Below are positions 54,276 through 63,063 of a stretch of 64,000 nt of DNA, piece after piece (the stretch's first letter is position 1; each line of letters begins with the position of its first letter). Both the position numbers and the translations under genes were made by a program. This DNA comes from Lederbergia sp. NSJ-179 (GTDB taxonomy: Bacteria > Bacillota > Bacilli > Bacillales > Bacillaceae_C): contig NZ_JALIFP010000015.1 of assembly GCF_022867885.1 (NCBI RefSeq), positions 1 through 64,000 on the forward strand, written 5' to 3'. The notes under the pieces were generated by a model. That model did no database searches. It saw only the letters and a program-made list of their open reading frames with translations, and was not told the DNA's origin.

Positions 54276-54606
54276 CTAAGGTTTTCCAGTTGATGTAATA
54301 CCTTCTGTTGTACTTTGAACTCCAATCGAAAATTTATCCGTTGCAACACCTAAAACAAATTTTGCTTGTGAATAAGCCTGAGCCTGCTTCGTATTTTTCT
54401 TAGAAGTCCAATATGTTTGTGTATTACTGAATGTCCAAGTAGAAGACCAGTGCTATGTTTTGGAGATACCTTATTAAAACTTGTTACTTTTTTACCGCTT
54501 GTATCGTATTTCAATGGTTGATCTCTCGTTTTCATCGCCATATCATATAATATTAGCAGTAAAAGAGCTTCCCGTTTATTTGAATATCTGTTTTTATGGT
54601 TGTCAT
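54276..54606 (-). pseudogene. decayed small secreted-protein gene (at least three frameshifts)
   Basis: No intact frame exists, but successive pieces read as protein on the minus strand: MTTIKTDIQING, then SSFTANII in a second frame. Next comes YDMAMKTRDQPLKYDTSG followed by KKVTSFNKVSPKH in a third, and finally WSSTWTFSNTQTYWTSKKN continuing to GVQSTTEGITSTGKP and a stop. The composition (Thr/Ser/Trp rich, no Cys) fits a small secreted protein. The signal peptide is lost or unrecognisable. It lies exactly between the two ABC clusters, where a transported product would be expected. Confidence 0.65.
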
Positions 54607-54683
54607 GTTTATATCTGATCTTAGTTAAAATTCTCTACTTTGCATTAGCCTTCAACAATATAACCCTTGAAATATTCTATTCC

Positions 54684-55490
54684 TTAATTCCGTATCTCCC
54701 GTTTCCTCCACAGGAAGTATCCCATCAACCCACAAAAAATGAGAATAAAAATATTGCTTATAAAGGCCGAGATAAAAGCTGCTTGGTCTGCTTGTAAAGA
54801 TATTGTACTAGAATAAAAGAATGGGACAAAAATTCTCGGTATACGCGCATATACATATGCCACACTTGTGCCCATTAAAAGTAGAACAAAACTGAGGTAC
54901 ATATAGGTTTTGTTAAATGGTAAAAGTAAAATCATTTGGAACATCATAAATAGCGCATATAATCCGCTAATAAATATGAGACTAATCCGGTATAAAATGG
55001 TTTGTATAGATAGAGAAGGATTCACCCATTCTGGATAAAACTCCAAACTATATTCACTAAAGCTCCAGTTGTTCTCAAATAACATCCAACCGATCAATAG
55101 ATGGAGCAAAGCAAATAATAGGAAAAACAGGACACTTAAGATACATTGCATAACACAGTTGGCAATCCACACATTCCCGCGTTTTTGCAACCGGGTCAAC
55201 ACGTAGTTAAATAACTGATCGACGCAGGTTGCGGACAGAAGGGAGAAATAAAGAAAAACAAACATGAGAAGTATCCATGATAAGATAAACATAAATACCG
55301 TCGGATTTTGCCAACCCCCAACCGTAAACAATAGAAAGTCTAATACGTTTCCTGCTAATTCGTAGACAAGGAAATATTGCCGCAATCGGAATCCCTGCAA
55401 AAAAGCAAAAAGAATGAAAAAAAGCAGCGTTACTAAACACGTTTGTTTCGTAAATACGGACCTAAATTGTAAATGGATGAGTGCTTTCAT
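54684..55490 (-). CDS. membrane protein (permease-like) of ABC cluster 2
   Basis: A 268-residue protein with six predicted membrane helices, last gene of the cluster transcribed from 58471. Its ATG overlaps the stop of the upstream permease gene (ATGA type at 55487-55490). ABC-2-like by layout, but no family motif that I recognise. Confidence 0.75.
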   Translation of the reverse strand: MKALIHLQFRSVFTKQTCLVTLLFFILFAFLQGFRLRQYFLVYELAGNVLDFLLFTVGGWQNPTVFMFILSWILLMFVFLYFSLLSATCVDQLFNYVLTRLQKRGNVWIANCVMQCILSVLFFLLFALLHLLIGWMLFENNWSFSEYSLEFYPEWVNPSLSIQTILYRISLIFISGLYALFMMFQMILLLPFNKTYMYLSFVLLLMGTSVAYVYARIPRIFVPFFYSSTISLQADQAAFISAFISNIFILIFCGLMGYFLWRKREIRN

Positions 55491-56326
55491 TCACTAGACC
55501 TCACTCTGTTTATATCGCATGAACGCATTTTTCCCATCAATAGTCCAAAGGTGAAAATGATCCCAATTAGCAAATATAGACTAGAGAATGCGCTGGTAAA
55601 ATAAGAAACCGGAATTCCAAATGGAGCATAAGCTTCATGTATTCCTACAACATACTGTGTAAAGGGTAGCCAAAGTAAAAAAGGACTATCGATTACATAA
55701 AAAACGTTGTGAATAAATCCTAATAGGATCATCACACCTACCGCAACCCCAGCACCTCTCGTATAAACGGAGAGAACTAAGGTCAACATTCCAATAAAGG
55801 TTAGGCCAAGTATAAACGAACTTAAAATAATGAAATATATAAAGAGAGAACTGGCATTGTGGTCTGCTAAAAAAAGATAGTGATATCGATCCCCTGAAAA
55901 AGGGATACGAAAAACAGTCGCTACCAAGAGCGCAGTAGCAATAACTAAGCATGTAAAGAGGACCGCCATCATCAAAATAACACCGCATTTTGTTATAATA
56001 TAATGAAACCTACTTTCCGCCCTTGCAAGAATCATATGAATAAATCCATCATCAAAATCTACCGTGATTAAATCAGCGATTAACACCGCAAACAAAACAG
56101 GAAATATAAAAAACATCACAAATTGTGCGGAATTAAAAAGACCAACTAAATAATCCTGTACAGTTAGAATAGCTCCCTCTGGGACTAAATCATATAGTTC
56201 TAAAAGAACATATACATTTTTCTTACTAAAAATGGCTGTAAGTATAAGTATGCCTGTGATAACGGAAAGTCGTTTCCAATGGTTATTTAAATATTTTGTG
56301 ACTTCAAATAGAAACAACACAATCAT
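55487..56326 (-). CDS. ABC-2 type permease, cluster 2
   Basis: A 279-residue membrane protein with six to seven helices; the ATG overlaps the ATPase stop at 56323-56326. The central loop (LITVDFDDGFIHMILARAESR) is a typical ABC-2 cytoplasmic loop. Confidence 0.78.
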   Translation of the reverse strand: MIVLFLFEVTKYLNNHWKRLSVITGILILTAIFSKKNVYVLLELYDLVPEGAILTVQDYLVGLFNSAQFVMFFIFPVLFAVLIADLITVDFDDGFIHMILARAESRFHYIITKCGVILMMAVLFTCLVIATALLVATVFRIPFSGDRYHYLFLADHNASSLFIYFIILSSFILGLTFIGMLTLVLSVYTRGAGVAVGVMILLGFIHNVFYVIDSPFLLWLPFTQYVVGIHEAYAPFGIPVSYFTSAFSSLYLLIGIIFTFGLLMGKMRSCDINRVRSSE

Positions 56327-57168
56327 TCATCCTTTAATATACGATAGTCCATTTGCAAATCATCAAAAAACAAATGTATCTTTTTTTCTGCTTCAAAAGG
56401 GATGCGAATAACCGGATTTCCATCCAGTCTTTCACCGATACGGGCGTCAGCCTTCATTCGTAACACTGTCTCTACATCTTCTAATTTTTTTAGCATCACT
56501 GCGTAATAACGAATGTTTTCTTGTGAGACAACGGTCTGATTTTCAATCTTAAAAACACGATCACAATAATTTTGAATATCCTCCATACTATGAGAGACAA
56601 ATAAAAAGCTTGTTCCTCTTTTTTTACACTCGTCAATGATGTTTCCGAATAATGATATTCCCTCCCGATCTAGCGCATTTGTCGGCTCATCAAATAAAAT
56701 AATGTCCGGTCTCTCCATAATTGCCTGAGCTATTCCCAAACGTTGCTTCATTCCTAATGAGTATGCCTTCACCTTCTTTTTATTATTTGGATCAAGTCCG
56801 ACTTGTTTGAGTGTTTGATAAATATCATCTTTATTAATTTGTTTTCTAATTTTTGACAAATAATAAAGATTATCAAAACCAGTTAAATTGTCTAAAAATG
56901 TCGGGGATTCAATAAGCACCCCTATCCCGCCTGGTAAATTCCCTACTAATCCTGGTTGGACACGTTTTTCGTTTATAATAATGTCTCCTGCTGATGGATA
57001 ACTTAACCCTGCAGCTAGTCGAAGGATCGTTGTTTTTCCAGAGCCATTCGCGCCAATAATCCCCACCACTTCTCCAACTCGCACGTCAAATGTAACGTCT
57101 TTTAAAATCGATTGTTCGCCTATACGTTTATCAACCTGGTGAAAGACAATTCTTTTCTCTGCTGCCAT
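56323..57168 (-). CDS. ABC transporter ATPase, cluster 2
   Basis: A 281-residue ATPase with Walker A GANGSGKTT, signature YSLGMKQRLGIAQ, Walker B IILFDEPTNALD and H-loop VSHSMED. The C-terminal extension (about 215-281) is of the bacteriocin-ABC type. Flanked by three permease genes, all in one direction, with overlaps or short gaps. Confidence 0.88.
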   Translation of the reverse strand: MAAEKRIVFHQVDKRIGEQSILKDVTFDVRVGEVVGIIGANGSGKTTILRLAAGLSYPSAGDIIINEKRVQPGLVGNLPGGIGVLIESPTFLDNLTGFDNLYYLSKIRKQINKDDIYQTLKQVGLDPNNKKKVKAYSLGMKQRLGIAQAIMERPDIILFDEPTNALDREGISLFGNIIDECKKRGTSFLFVSHSMEDIQNYCDRVFKIENQTVVSQENIRYYAVMLKKLEDVETVLRMKADARIGERLDGNPVIRIPFEAEKKIHLFFDDLQMDYRILKDE

Positions 57169-57183
57169 TCATATCTTCTCCTT

Positions 57184-58011
57184 TTACAGTAACAAAAGCT
57201 TTTCCCTTTGAAATTTCCATTCAAACAACCAGATCGCTAATAGAAAGCTTAGACCTCCTAGAACAATCCAATATAGAGGGATAACAGCCCAATAGAATGT
57301 GTTTGTGATGTACTCTCCAGCCATAGACATTGGCGCGAGATCATAGAACAGTCCTCCCAGTTGACCGTCAATCAAAAGCGGGAGTGACATAAAAACTTCT
57401 GATAATCCGATGAAAGAAACATACGGAAGCATGATAGAAACATAGAAGTTCCGAAAAACAATCCCTACAATAATCGTTAAACAGCTATAGAAAAAAGCCA
57501 TGAGGGCACTGTTAAAGATAATGAGTATGCAATACATCCATGGACTATGTAAAAATAAATCGGTTGCATAAAAAACATTATCTACACTAGGTTTCGTTAA
57601 TGGAAAAACCGTTAGCAAACCAATAAACAAAAGGAGTTGACACAAAAATAGGAATAAAAAACTGATGACGCCAATTGATGCGAGTTTACAGCAAATATAT
57701 TGCCGCATGCTCGCCCTCATTAAACTATACGATAATAGACTAGAGCGTCTCTCTTTGATAAAGAAGTCTCCCGTGGCTAATGTGACCAGCAAAGGCAAAA
57801 AAATCATTAAAACACCAGACCCTCCACCTTGGATCATGACAAAATATTCAAATGCCGGAGTAGGTGTAAAATCAGGGTTACCAACGGGCTCTTCGCTACG
57901 AATAAACATTAGATTTGCCACAGCGATAAGCAAATAGAGTATAATCGCCATCCATGTAAACTTCTTCACGAACAATCTCTTTAAATCTTCTTGGATTAAA
58001 GTATAAACCAT
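57184..58011 (-). CDS. ABC-2 type permease, first of cluster 2
   Basis: A 275-residue membrane protein with six helices and the ABC-2 loop ATGDFFIKERRSSLLSYSLM. ATG 58011 has AAGGAG 7 nt upstream; an ATG two codons earlier is too close to that site. A terminator hairpin (58046-58079) separates it from the secreted-protein gene, so it is probably expressed by read-through from the ComA-type promoter. Confidence 0.8.
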   Translation of the reverse strand: MVYTLIQEDLKRLFVKKFTWMAIILYLLIAVANLMFIRSEEPVGNPDFTPTPAFEYFVMIQGGGSGVLMIFLPLLVTLATGDFFIKERRSSLLSYSLMRASMRQYICCKLASIGVISFLFLFLCQLLLFIGLLTVFPLTKPSVDNVFYATDLFLHSPWMYCILIIFNSALMAFFYSCLTIIVGIVFRNFYVSIMLPYVSFIGLSEVFMSLPLLIDGQLGGLFYDLAPMSMAGEYITNTFYWAVIPLYWIVLGGLSFLLAIWLFEWKFQREKLLLL

Positions 58012-58045
58012 ATGCATTCTCCTTATTGTAATTTATCAAGGAAAC

Positions 58046-58079
58046 GAAAAAGCATTCAAACACCCTCGAATGCTTTTTC
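58046..58079 (-). terminator. attenuating hairpin after the secreted-protein gene
   Basis: GAAAAAGCATTC (58046-58057) pairs perfectly (12 bp) with GAATGCTTTTTC (58068-58079). It lies between the secreted protein and its transporter genes, as often seen after the structural gene of bacteriocin operons, where it lets the product exceed the transporter. Confidence 0.85.
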
Positions 58080-58087
58080 GCGGTTAA

Positions 58088-58471
58088 TTAAGGCTCCCAA
58101 CCTAGGTTTACTTTGTTTGTATGTTGATTAACAAGAGATGATCGAAAAGCCGCTTTTACATTTGCCCCTCTAGCACCAGTATTATGATTTTGTATAGAGT
58201 TCTGATTTTTTTTATGTGTTTTATTTGTAGATAATTGTACATTTTTCAAACTGACAATATTCGAAACAACATCGTATGTGGGATTCGTTACTTTGGTTTT
58301 TTGTACATTTGATGTAGCAGGTCTATCAACAGTGTACCACCAACCGTTACGAGGTAATGTAATTGTGCTAGTATACCAAGTTGCTAAAACTTGACTAGAT
58401 AACATGATAGTAACGAACGATACCAAAGCAAAAAGTGTCAAAGATTTTTTCTGCAGCCTACTCTTTTGCAT
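58088..58471 (-). CDS. small secreted protein next to comA and an ABC transporter
   Basis: A 127-residue precursor with a textbook Sec signal (basic MQKSRLQKKS, hydrophobic core LTLFALVSFVTIMLSS, cleavage after QVLA). The mature part of about 97 residues has no Cys, is strongly basic, begins TWYTSTITLPRNGWWYTV and ends KVNLGWEP. GAGGGGAGAG ribosome binding site. Upstream are a ComA-type palindrome (58723-58738) and a 9-bp hairpin in the leader (58583-58605); downstream are a perfect terminator hairpin and four ABC genes. This layout suggests a quorum-controlled antimicrobial or signalling protein. I do not recognise the family. Confidence 0.75.
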   Translation of the reverse strand: MQKSRLQKKSLTLFALVSFVTIMLSSQVLATWYTSTITLPRNGWWYTVDRPATSNVQKTKVTNPTYDVVSNIVSLKNVQLSTNKTHKKNQNSIQNHNTGARGANVKAAFRSSLVNQHTNKVNLGWEP

Positions 58472-58582
58472 TATACTCTCCCCTCATATTTTCTCAAGAT
58501 TCATTTACTTTTAAAAGGTGTATTCCTTTGGATTTGCTACATAAACTAGCGGTTCCATCTTCTCTTAGTTTTTAGCGATTAC

Positions 58583-58605
58583 ATATTACCTCTAAAAGGT
58601 AATAT
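58583..58605 (-). promoter_or_regulatory. leader hairpin of the secreted-protein gene
   Basis: ATATTACCT / AGGTAATAT, a perfect 9-bp stem with a 5-nt loop in the untranslated leader, about 110 nt before the start codon, without a following T-run on the transcribed strand. May stabilise the mRNA. The rest of 58472-58834 shows no gene. Confidence 0.55.
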
Positions 58606-58722
58606 AAAAATATTTCCTTCTTTTAAACATGTCCCTCCCTTCTTATGACTAGGAACACCCTCTTAAATGAATCTTAACTATAATTCTTACATACTTTCTC
58701 CCTACTTTCACCGCTAATCCAG

Positions 58723-58738
58723 TTGCGTTGTACCGCAA
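58723..58738 (-). promoter_or_regulatory. ComA-type box upstream of the secreted-protein operon
   Basis: TTGCGTTGTACCGCAA matches the B. subtilis ComA consensus TTGCGG-N4-CCGCAA at 11 of 12 fixed bases. It lies about 250 bp upstream of the start codon; a poor -35 followed by a TATAGT -10-like box 40-60 bp further downstream fits an activated promoter. Confidence 0.72.
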
Positions 58739-58834
58739 TCGACCTTTTTGTATCTGATATTTTTAAAATAATAACGATAAACTGCTTCTTCGAAATATAT
58801 CAATTTCTTCTACAATCACTAAGAAGAGTAGCTA

Positions 58835-59497
58835 TTAATTATTAACTATTTCCTGAGATATCAATCCAAATTCTTTTGCTTTTAAGAGGGCTTCGGTCCT
58901 AGAACCTACCTTAAGTTTTGAAAAAATTTTTGTTAAGTGATATTCAATCGTACGTTGGCTCATGTATAACTCTACCGCCAACGCTTTATTTGTTAAACCT
59001 TTTGATACGCCAAGTAGTATTTCTTGTTCTTTACTTGTTAGGGTAATATCCCCTAAATTCTGTTTTCCCTCATCAGTTGACGGTCCAGCATTAACTCTCC
59101 TGAGTTGCTTTAATAATTGAAGCGGAATCACGACTTCTTCTCTTAATGCGCATCTGATTGAGCTGATCACTTGTTCTTGTGTGGCAGTTTTGCTAATAAA
59201 TCCTGATACACCTGCCTCTATTAATAAATTATAATGTGGCAATATATCAAATCCAGTATATATCAGAATAATAGCCTCAGGATCCACTTTTAAAATTAGT
59301 TTGGTTAATTCAATCCCGTTTAACTTTGGCATGTATAAGTCGATAAGATAAATTTCATATTTGTTTTCAGTTAGTAGGTCTAAAACCTTATCCGCTTCTA
59401 AAATAATATGCGCCTGCATATCTTCCTCTTGTTCAATCATGCTTTCCGTTCCTTCACTAACGACAGGATGATCATCGACTATTAACACATGTATCAT
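58835..59497 (-). CDS. comA: response regulator ComA
   Basis: A 220-residue NarL/LuxR-type response regulator. The receiver domain (1-120) starts MIHVLIVDDHPVVSEGTESM with phosphoryl acceptor Asp53 in LIDLYMPKLNG and a Lys in FISKTATQ. The C-terminal helix-turn-helix (about 150-215) has SKGLTNKALAVELYMSQRTIEYH and ends KVGSRTEALLKAKEFGL, very close to B. subtilis ComA. I chose ATG 59497 (GGGAGAG 8 nt upstream); a frame up to 59518 adds 7 residues not found in ComA. It overlaps comP. Activates quorum-controlled genes after phosphorylation by ComP. Confidence 0.92.
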   Translation of the reverse strand: MIHVLIVDDHPVVSEGTESMIEQEEDMQAHIILEADKVLDLLTENKYEIYLIDLYMPKLNGIELTKLILKVDPEAIILIYTGFDILPHYNLLIEAGVSGFISKTATQEQVISSIRCALREEVVIPLQLLKQLRRVNAGPSTDEGKQNLGDITLTSKEQEILLGVSKGLTNKALAVELYMSQRTIEYHLTKIFSKLKVGSRTEALLKAKEFGLISQEIVNN

Positions 59498-61805
59498 TTT
59501 GCTCTCTCCCGATTTCAATCGATATTTTCGTTCCTTTTCCCAACGTGGATTGAATGGTCATTGTTCCTCCTAAACTTTTTATTCGTTCTTTCATCCCGAT
59601 AATCCCCATTGTTTTAAACGAGTCATTAAGTTTCTCTACATCCAACCCGATCCCATCATCCGAGTATATTAATGATATACTTTCTTTGTGATGTTGTAGG
59701 GATATGACTACTTTTGAGGCTTCGGAATGTTTCATTGCATTGTTTAATAGTTCCTGAACAACACGATATAAAGCTAATTCAGAGTTTTGGTCAAGCCATT
59801 TGATCTGCGGATCCAGATCAGTATCTAAAATAAAATCACAACGTAGTTTTGTTTGCTCAATTAAGTTTTGAACAGACTGTACAATCCCTAATTCATGCAA
59901 AAAAGGGGGACGAAGTTCATTACACGTTTCTCTTATTAGATGGATATTATCCAGTACTTTTTCCTTGAGATAAAATAAGTCTTTTTTAACTGGGCTATTT
60001 ACAATTTTTCCGCTTATCGTTTCAATATCTCTAAGAAATTGTAATTGATCTTGAAGTACGGAATCATGTAAGTCAATGGATAAAGTAGCCCTTTCTTTTT
60101 CCGAAATAGAAAACATTAATCTTGAAAACCAAGTTGGGAATTTTTTATCATCTTTATAATTTTCAATTTCCTCAAAGAGTTCTTCAATTACTAGAAAGTT
60201 TTCAAGCAAAACACTTGAAAAATAGGCCAAAGTCTCCAACCATATTTTTTCTTGGATATTTAGTTTTGTTTTTGACTTTTTCATAGTAGAGAGGATTAGT
60301 GTTTTATGTTCACTACTTTCCTCTACGACGATTCCAAATCCATCCTTTCCCTCAAGCAAAGAACCTATTCGTTGATGTGACCAATCAATTTTTTCTAGAA
60401 AACTACAACCAACAGAAGGATTACCATTTTTAACTTTCCAGTTGTTCCCATTATTTTCAGTAAATAGCTCAACTGCAACAACTTGTTTTACCATTAACAC
60501 ATGTTTAATCTCATTCTCAAGTAGTCTAAGCAAACTAGAGACTTTGGACTCGTACTTTGCTCTTTGAAAAAAAGCGTATAGGCTGGTTTCAAAATTATAT
60601 TTAGGTGAGAATAAATGATACCTAAATTTGTAATCTAAAGATTCCTTCGCAAATAAAAACAATATTGCACAAATAAATAAAAGCAAAAAAGTGATAAATG
60701 CCTGATGAGAAACAACTGGAAAGTGAATGCCAATACTTAAGATTAGAACATTTATAACCGCAAAGGGAAGTGCAAGTAAAGTATAATACTGTAAACGGTT
60801 CAATACAAATTCAATATCAAATAACCTTTCAGCCAGCTGCAAATAAGCAAATGAGATAGGAATAAAAATTAAAAATAGAGCAGTGATTTCCGTTGAAATT
60901 ATTTCTTTGCGAAAAAAAAGATCTGGAAGCACAGATAAAAAGATAAAAGGACTGAAAGCTAAAAATATTGTGAATAAAAGAATTTTTAAAACGCTTTTTA
61001 CCTCAGAGTTGTTATATTTTAAATAAACTCGAATTAAAAGAAAAAGCAAATAACTTATTAATAATAAGAAGATGATGATCTCAATGATTTCACTATGGAA
61101 GTCCCATTTATAAAATAAAAGATTGCTGGCCATAATTAATAAAACAATCACATTAAGTAAATACAATACGATCAGTGATCTACTTTTTATAAATATTAAA
61201 CCCGATCTCCATAGATAACTTCTTATAAAATGTACAAAGAGAATGACAGAGCCTGGGAACGTAATCGTATTTACTACTCTTCCAACTACATCCCCTCGAG
61301 CAGAAGCAGACGCACTTAAATAACTAACGCCGATTGCCATTAAAAAGTAGATAAGGATTATAGCAGACTTGTCACCCTTTTTCTTCTGATAAAGGAAAAC
61401 ACTTAATACTAATGTTGTCATAGTAAGTAGAAATGGTGATAGCAAATAGATGACATACTGCGTGTCCAAATCACTATAAGAAATCGAAAAAGAGTTAGTA
61501 TTTGAGTTTTTATCTAAAATTGTTATAGAGTCTGCCATTTCTACCCGGTTAAACAGAATAACGGTTAAATGCTGTTCTGTTTTTTTTCCGTTGACAAGCT
61601 TTACGATATCGCCTTTTTCAATCGGGTGATTGGCAGCCCAACCCTTATCGTATACTTTTTTTACAATCCATTGGTTTTGCTCTTCCGTTACTTTCATTCC
61701 AATTAATGGAAATTTCACGACAATGGATGTAAAGTAAGCGGCTAACCCTATTATGATTAAAATCGGAAGTAAGCCAATCACATTTGTTTTACTAAACTTT
61801 TCCAT
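59472..61805 (-). CDS. comP: sensor histidine kinase ComP
   Basis: A 777-residue membrane kinase that senses the ComX pheromone and phosphorylates ComA. After membrane helix 1 (about 9-29) comes an extracellular PDZ-like loop (GWAANHPIEKGDIVKLVNGK), as in B. subtilis ComP. About seven more helices (125-380) follow, then a HisKA_3-type box with His580 in SIDLHDSVLQDQL, and an ATPase domain (QELLNNAMKHSEASKVV, DDGIGLD, GMKERIKSLGGTM). AAAGGAG ribosome binding site. The 3' end overlaps comA by tens of bases. Preceded by a terminator-like hairpin that separates it from comX. Confidence 0.92.
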   Translation of the reverse strand: MEKFSKTNVIGLLPILIIIGLAAYFTSIVVKFPLIGMKVTEEQNQWIVKKVYDKGWAANHPIEKGDIVKLVNGKKTEQHLTVILFNRVEMADSITILDKNSNTNSFSISYSDLDTQYVIYLLSPFLLTMTTLVLSVFLYQKKKGDKSAIILIYFLMAIGVSYLSASASARGDVVGRVVNTITFPGSVILFVHFIRSYLWRSGLIFIKSRSLIVLYLLNVIVLLIMASNLLFYKWDFHSEIIEIIIFLLLISYLLFLLIRVYLKYNNSEVKSVLKILLFTIFLAFSPFIFLSVLPDLFFRKEIISTEITALFLIFIPISFAYLQLAERLFDIEFVLNRLQYYTLLALPFAVINVLILSIGIHFPVVSHQAFITFLLLFICAILFLFAKESLDYKFRYHLFSPKYNFETSLYAFFQRAKYESKVSSLLRLLENEIKHVLMVKQVVAVELFTENNGNNWKVKNGNPSVGCSFLEKIDWSHQRIGSLLEGKDGFGIVVEESSEHKTLILSTMKKSKTKLNIQEKIWLETLAYFSSVLLENFLVIEELFEEIENYKDDKKFPTWFSRLMFSISEKERATLSIDLHDSVLQDQLQFLRDIETISGKIVNSPVKKDLFYLKEKVLDNIHLIRETCNELRPPFLHELGIVQSVQNLIEQTKLRCDFILDTDLDPQIKWLDQNSELALYRVVQELLNNAMKHSEASKVVISLQHHKESISLIYSDDGIGLDVEKLNDSFKTMGIIGMKERIKSLGGTMTIQSTLGKGTKISIEIGREQNDTCVNSR

Positions 61806-61816
61806 TTTAACTCCTT

Positions 61817-61840
61817 TAAAAAACCGGGATGATCATCCCG
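61817..61840 (-). terminator. hairpin between comX and comP
   Basis: The perfect 16-bp palindrome CGGGATGATCATCCCG (61825-61840) followed on the minus strand by G and six T, 12 nt before the comP ribosome binding site. It has the form of an intrinsic terminator inside the comQXPA transcript. Confidence 0.75.
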
Positions 61841-61891
61841 ATTGTACAATACTCCGAAAGCAATCACTAGCTAAAAGATGGTTAACAGTGT

Positions 61892-62053
61892 TTATTTCCA
61901 ATAATAATCTTCAGGAGTCGTTCCCCCATCAAAAAACACATCCAAAATGGCTTTTTTCTCTTCTGGGTTAATTCCAAGTAAACTCGCTGTCCCCTCTTTC
62001 ACCTTGTTTAGAACCTCGGAATTATGACTTAAAAACTGAATCATATTCTGCAT
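61892..62053 (-). CDS. comX: ComX pheromone precursor
   Basis: A 53-residue precursor, too short for a usual gene call, found between comP and comQ on the same strand. It starts MQNMIQFLSHNSEVLNKVKE, passes through ASLLGINPEEKK, and ends VFFDGGTTPEDYYWK. The N-terminal half resembles B. subtilis ComX ([20 protein letters not shown]). The Trp at position 52, next to the last residue, is the expected isoprenylation site for ComQ; the mature pheromone is cut from the C-terminus. GAGGG lies 10 nt before ATG 62053. It is 26 nt downstream of comQ. Confidence 0.9.
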   Translation of the reverse strand: MQNMIQFLSHNSEVLNKVKEGTASLLGINPEEKKAILDVFFDGGTTPEDYYWK

Positions 62054-62079
62054 TTTTCTTTTCCCTCTTAATATACTAT

Positions 62080-62991
62080 TTATTTAATATATTTTAATAA
62101 TTGATCCATATAACATGGTTCAATATGAATCCCCTTTAGTTCAGCTAACACTTTGTTTTGGTAGAACCTCTTAATGACTTTAGTATATAGTATTGCTCCT
62201 GTCTCAACAAACTTTTTCGAAATCAGCCCTTGGTTCTTTAAGATCACATTTTTCTCGATCTTGTTGTTATAATATTCATTAATAAACATGATTTCTTCAT
62301 CTAGGTTATTCAATAAAAAGATGATAGGAAGAGTATATTTTTTATTGATTATATCATTTTTTTCCTCCCATGATTGTATATCTGCTAAATCATTATTTAT
62401 TTGCCCAATCAAACCGATATAGGTAGAATATTATTCCACTTGAGCTGAACAGTCATTTGTCGCTAGAACCGCGCCTATTAGACATGAAAGAACAGTTAAC
62501 GAGCCTGACTTCTCTATCGTCATCTCTATGTAATCGGCTTCATTTCTACAAATATTTAAGAGATCTTTATGCTGTCCGTTGATCGATTGAAGAGCATATT
62601 TTATTAGAATAGAAACGCCTCTATCCTTGTTCTTAAAAAGTGTTTTCCTCAACACATCTGTTGATAAAAAAAGGAGTGCTGTCGTAGCATTTAATGATAA
62701 ATGAGATTCGGCTGACCACGGTCTTTCCATTATATCGCCATCCTCAAAATCATCTAATATATCAAAAGATAATATTAAAATTTCTACCGCGGCTGCGGCC
62801 AAATAAATATCTTCCGTTTCGGATCCGTTAAATATTTTGTAATGCAACATAAGCAATTCTCCAAAAGGAAAGCCTTTTTTCGCTTGAAAATCAACAAATG
62901 CTAAAAGCTTTTCTTTCAATTCGCTTTGTTTTATCCCATCACTGATAATAGTATCAACTGATTTTTTGATTCTTTCGGATGCTATGGCCAT
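62080..62991 (-). pseudogene. comQ: ComQ isoprenyltransferase with an in-frame nonsense codon
   Basis: ComQ attaches an isoprenyl group to the Trp of ComX and is a polyprenyl-synthase-fold enzyme of about 300 residues. Here codons 1-186 (62991-62434) end VLATNDCSAQVE-TAA and the same frame continues YSTYIGLIGQINNDLADIQ to 62080. Without the single TAA (62431-62433) it would be a 303-residue ComQ. The first Asp-rich motif (LDDFEDGD) lies before the stop, the second (NDLAD) after it, so the truncated product should be inactive. AGGAGG 9 nt before ATG 62991. The stop could be a true mutation or a single-base sequence error. Confidence 0.85.
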
Positions 62992-63063
62992 CAGTTGCTT
63001 TCCTCCTGAATTCTATAAGTCAATCTCCTTAGCTATACTTTTATCCATGTTATCATAAATTGT

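Noticed and set aside
62080-62412. downstream part of comQ as a separate gene
   Set aside because: It begins at an internal TTG in the same frame as comQ without a ribosome binding site and holds only the second half of the enzyme fold.
62431-62433. programmed readthrough or recoding of the comQ stop
   Set aside because: The codon is TAA, there is no downstream hairpin or readthrough context that I can see, and ComQ is not known to be recoded.
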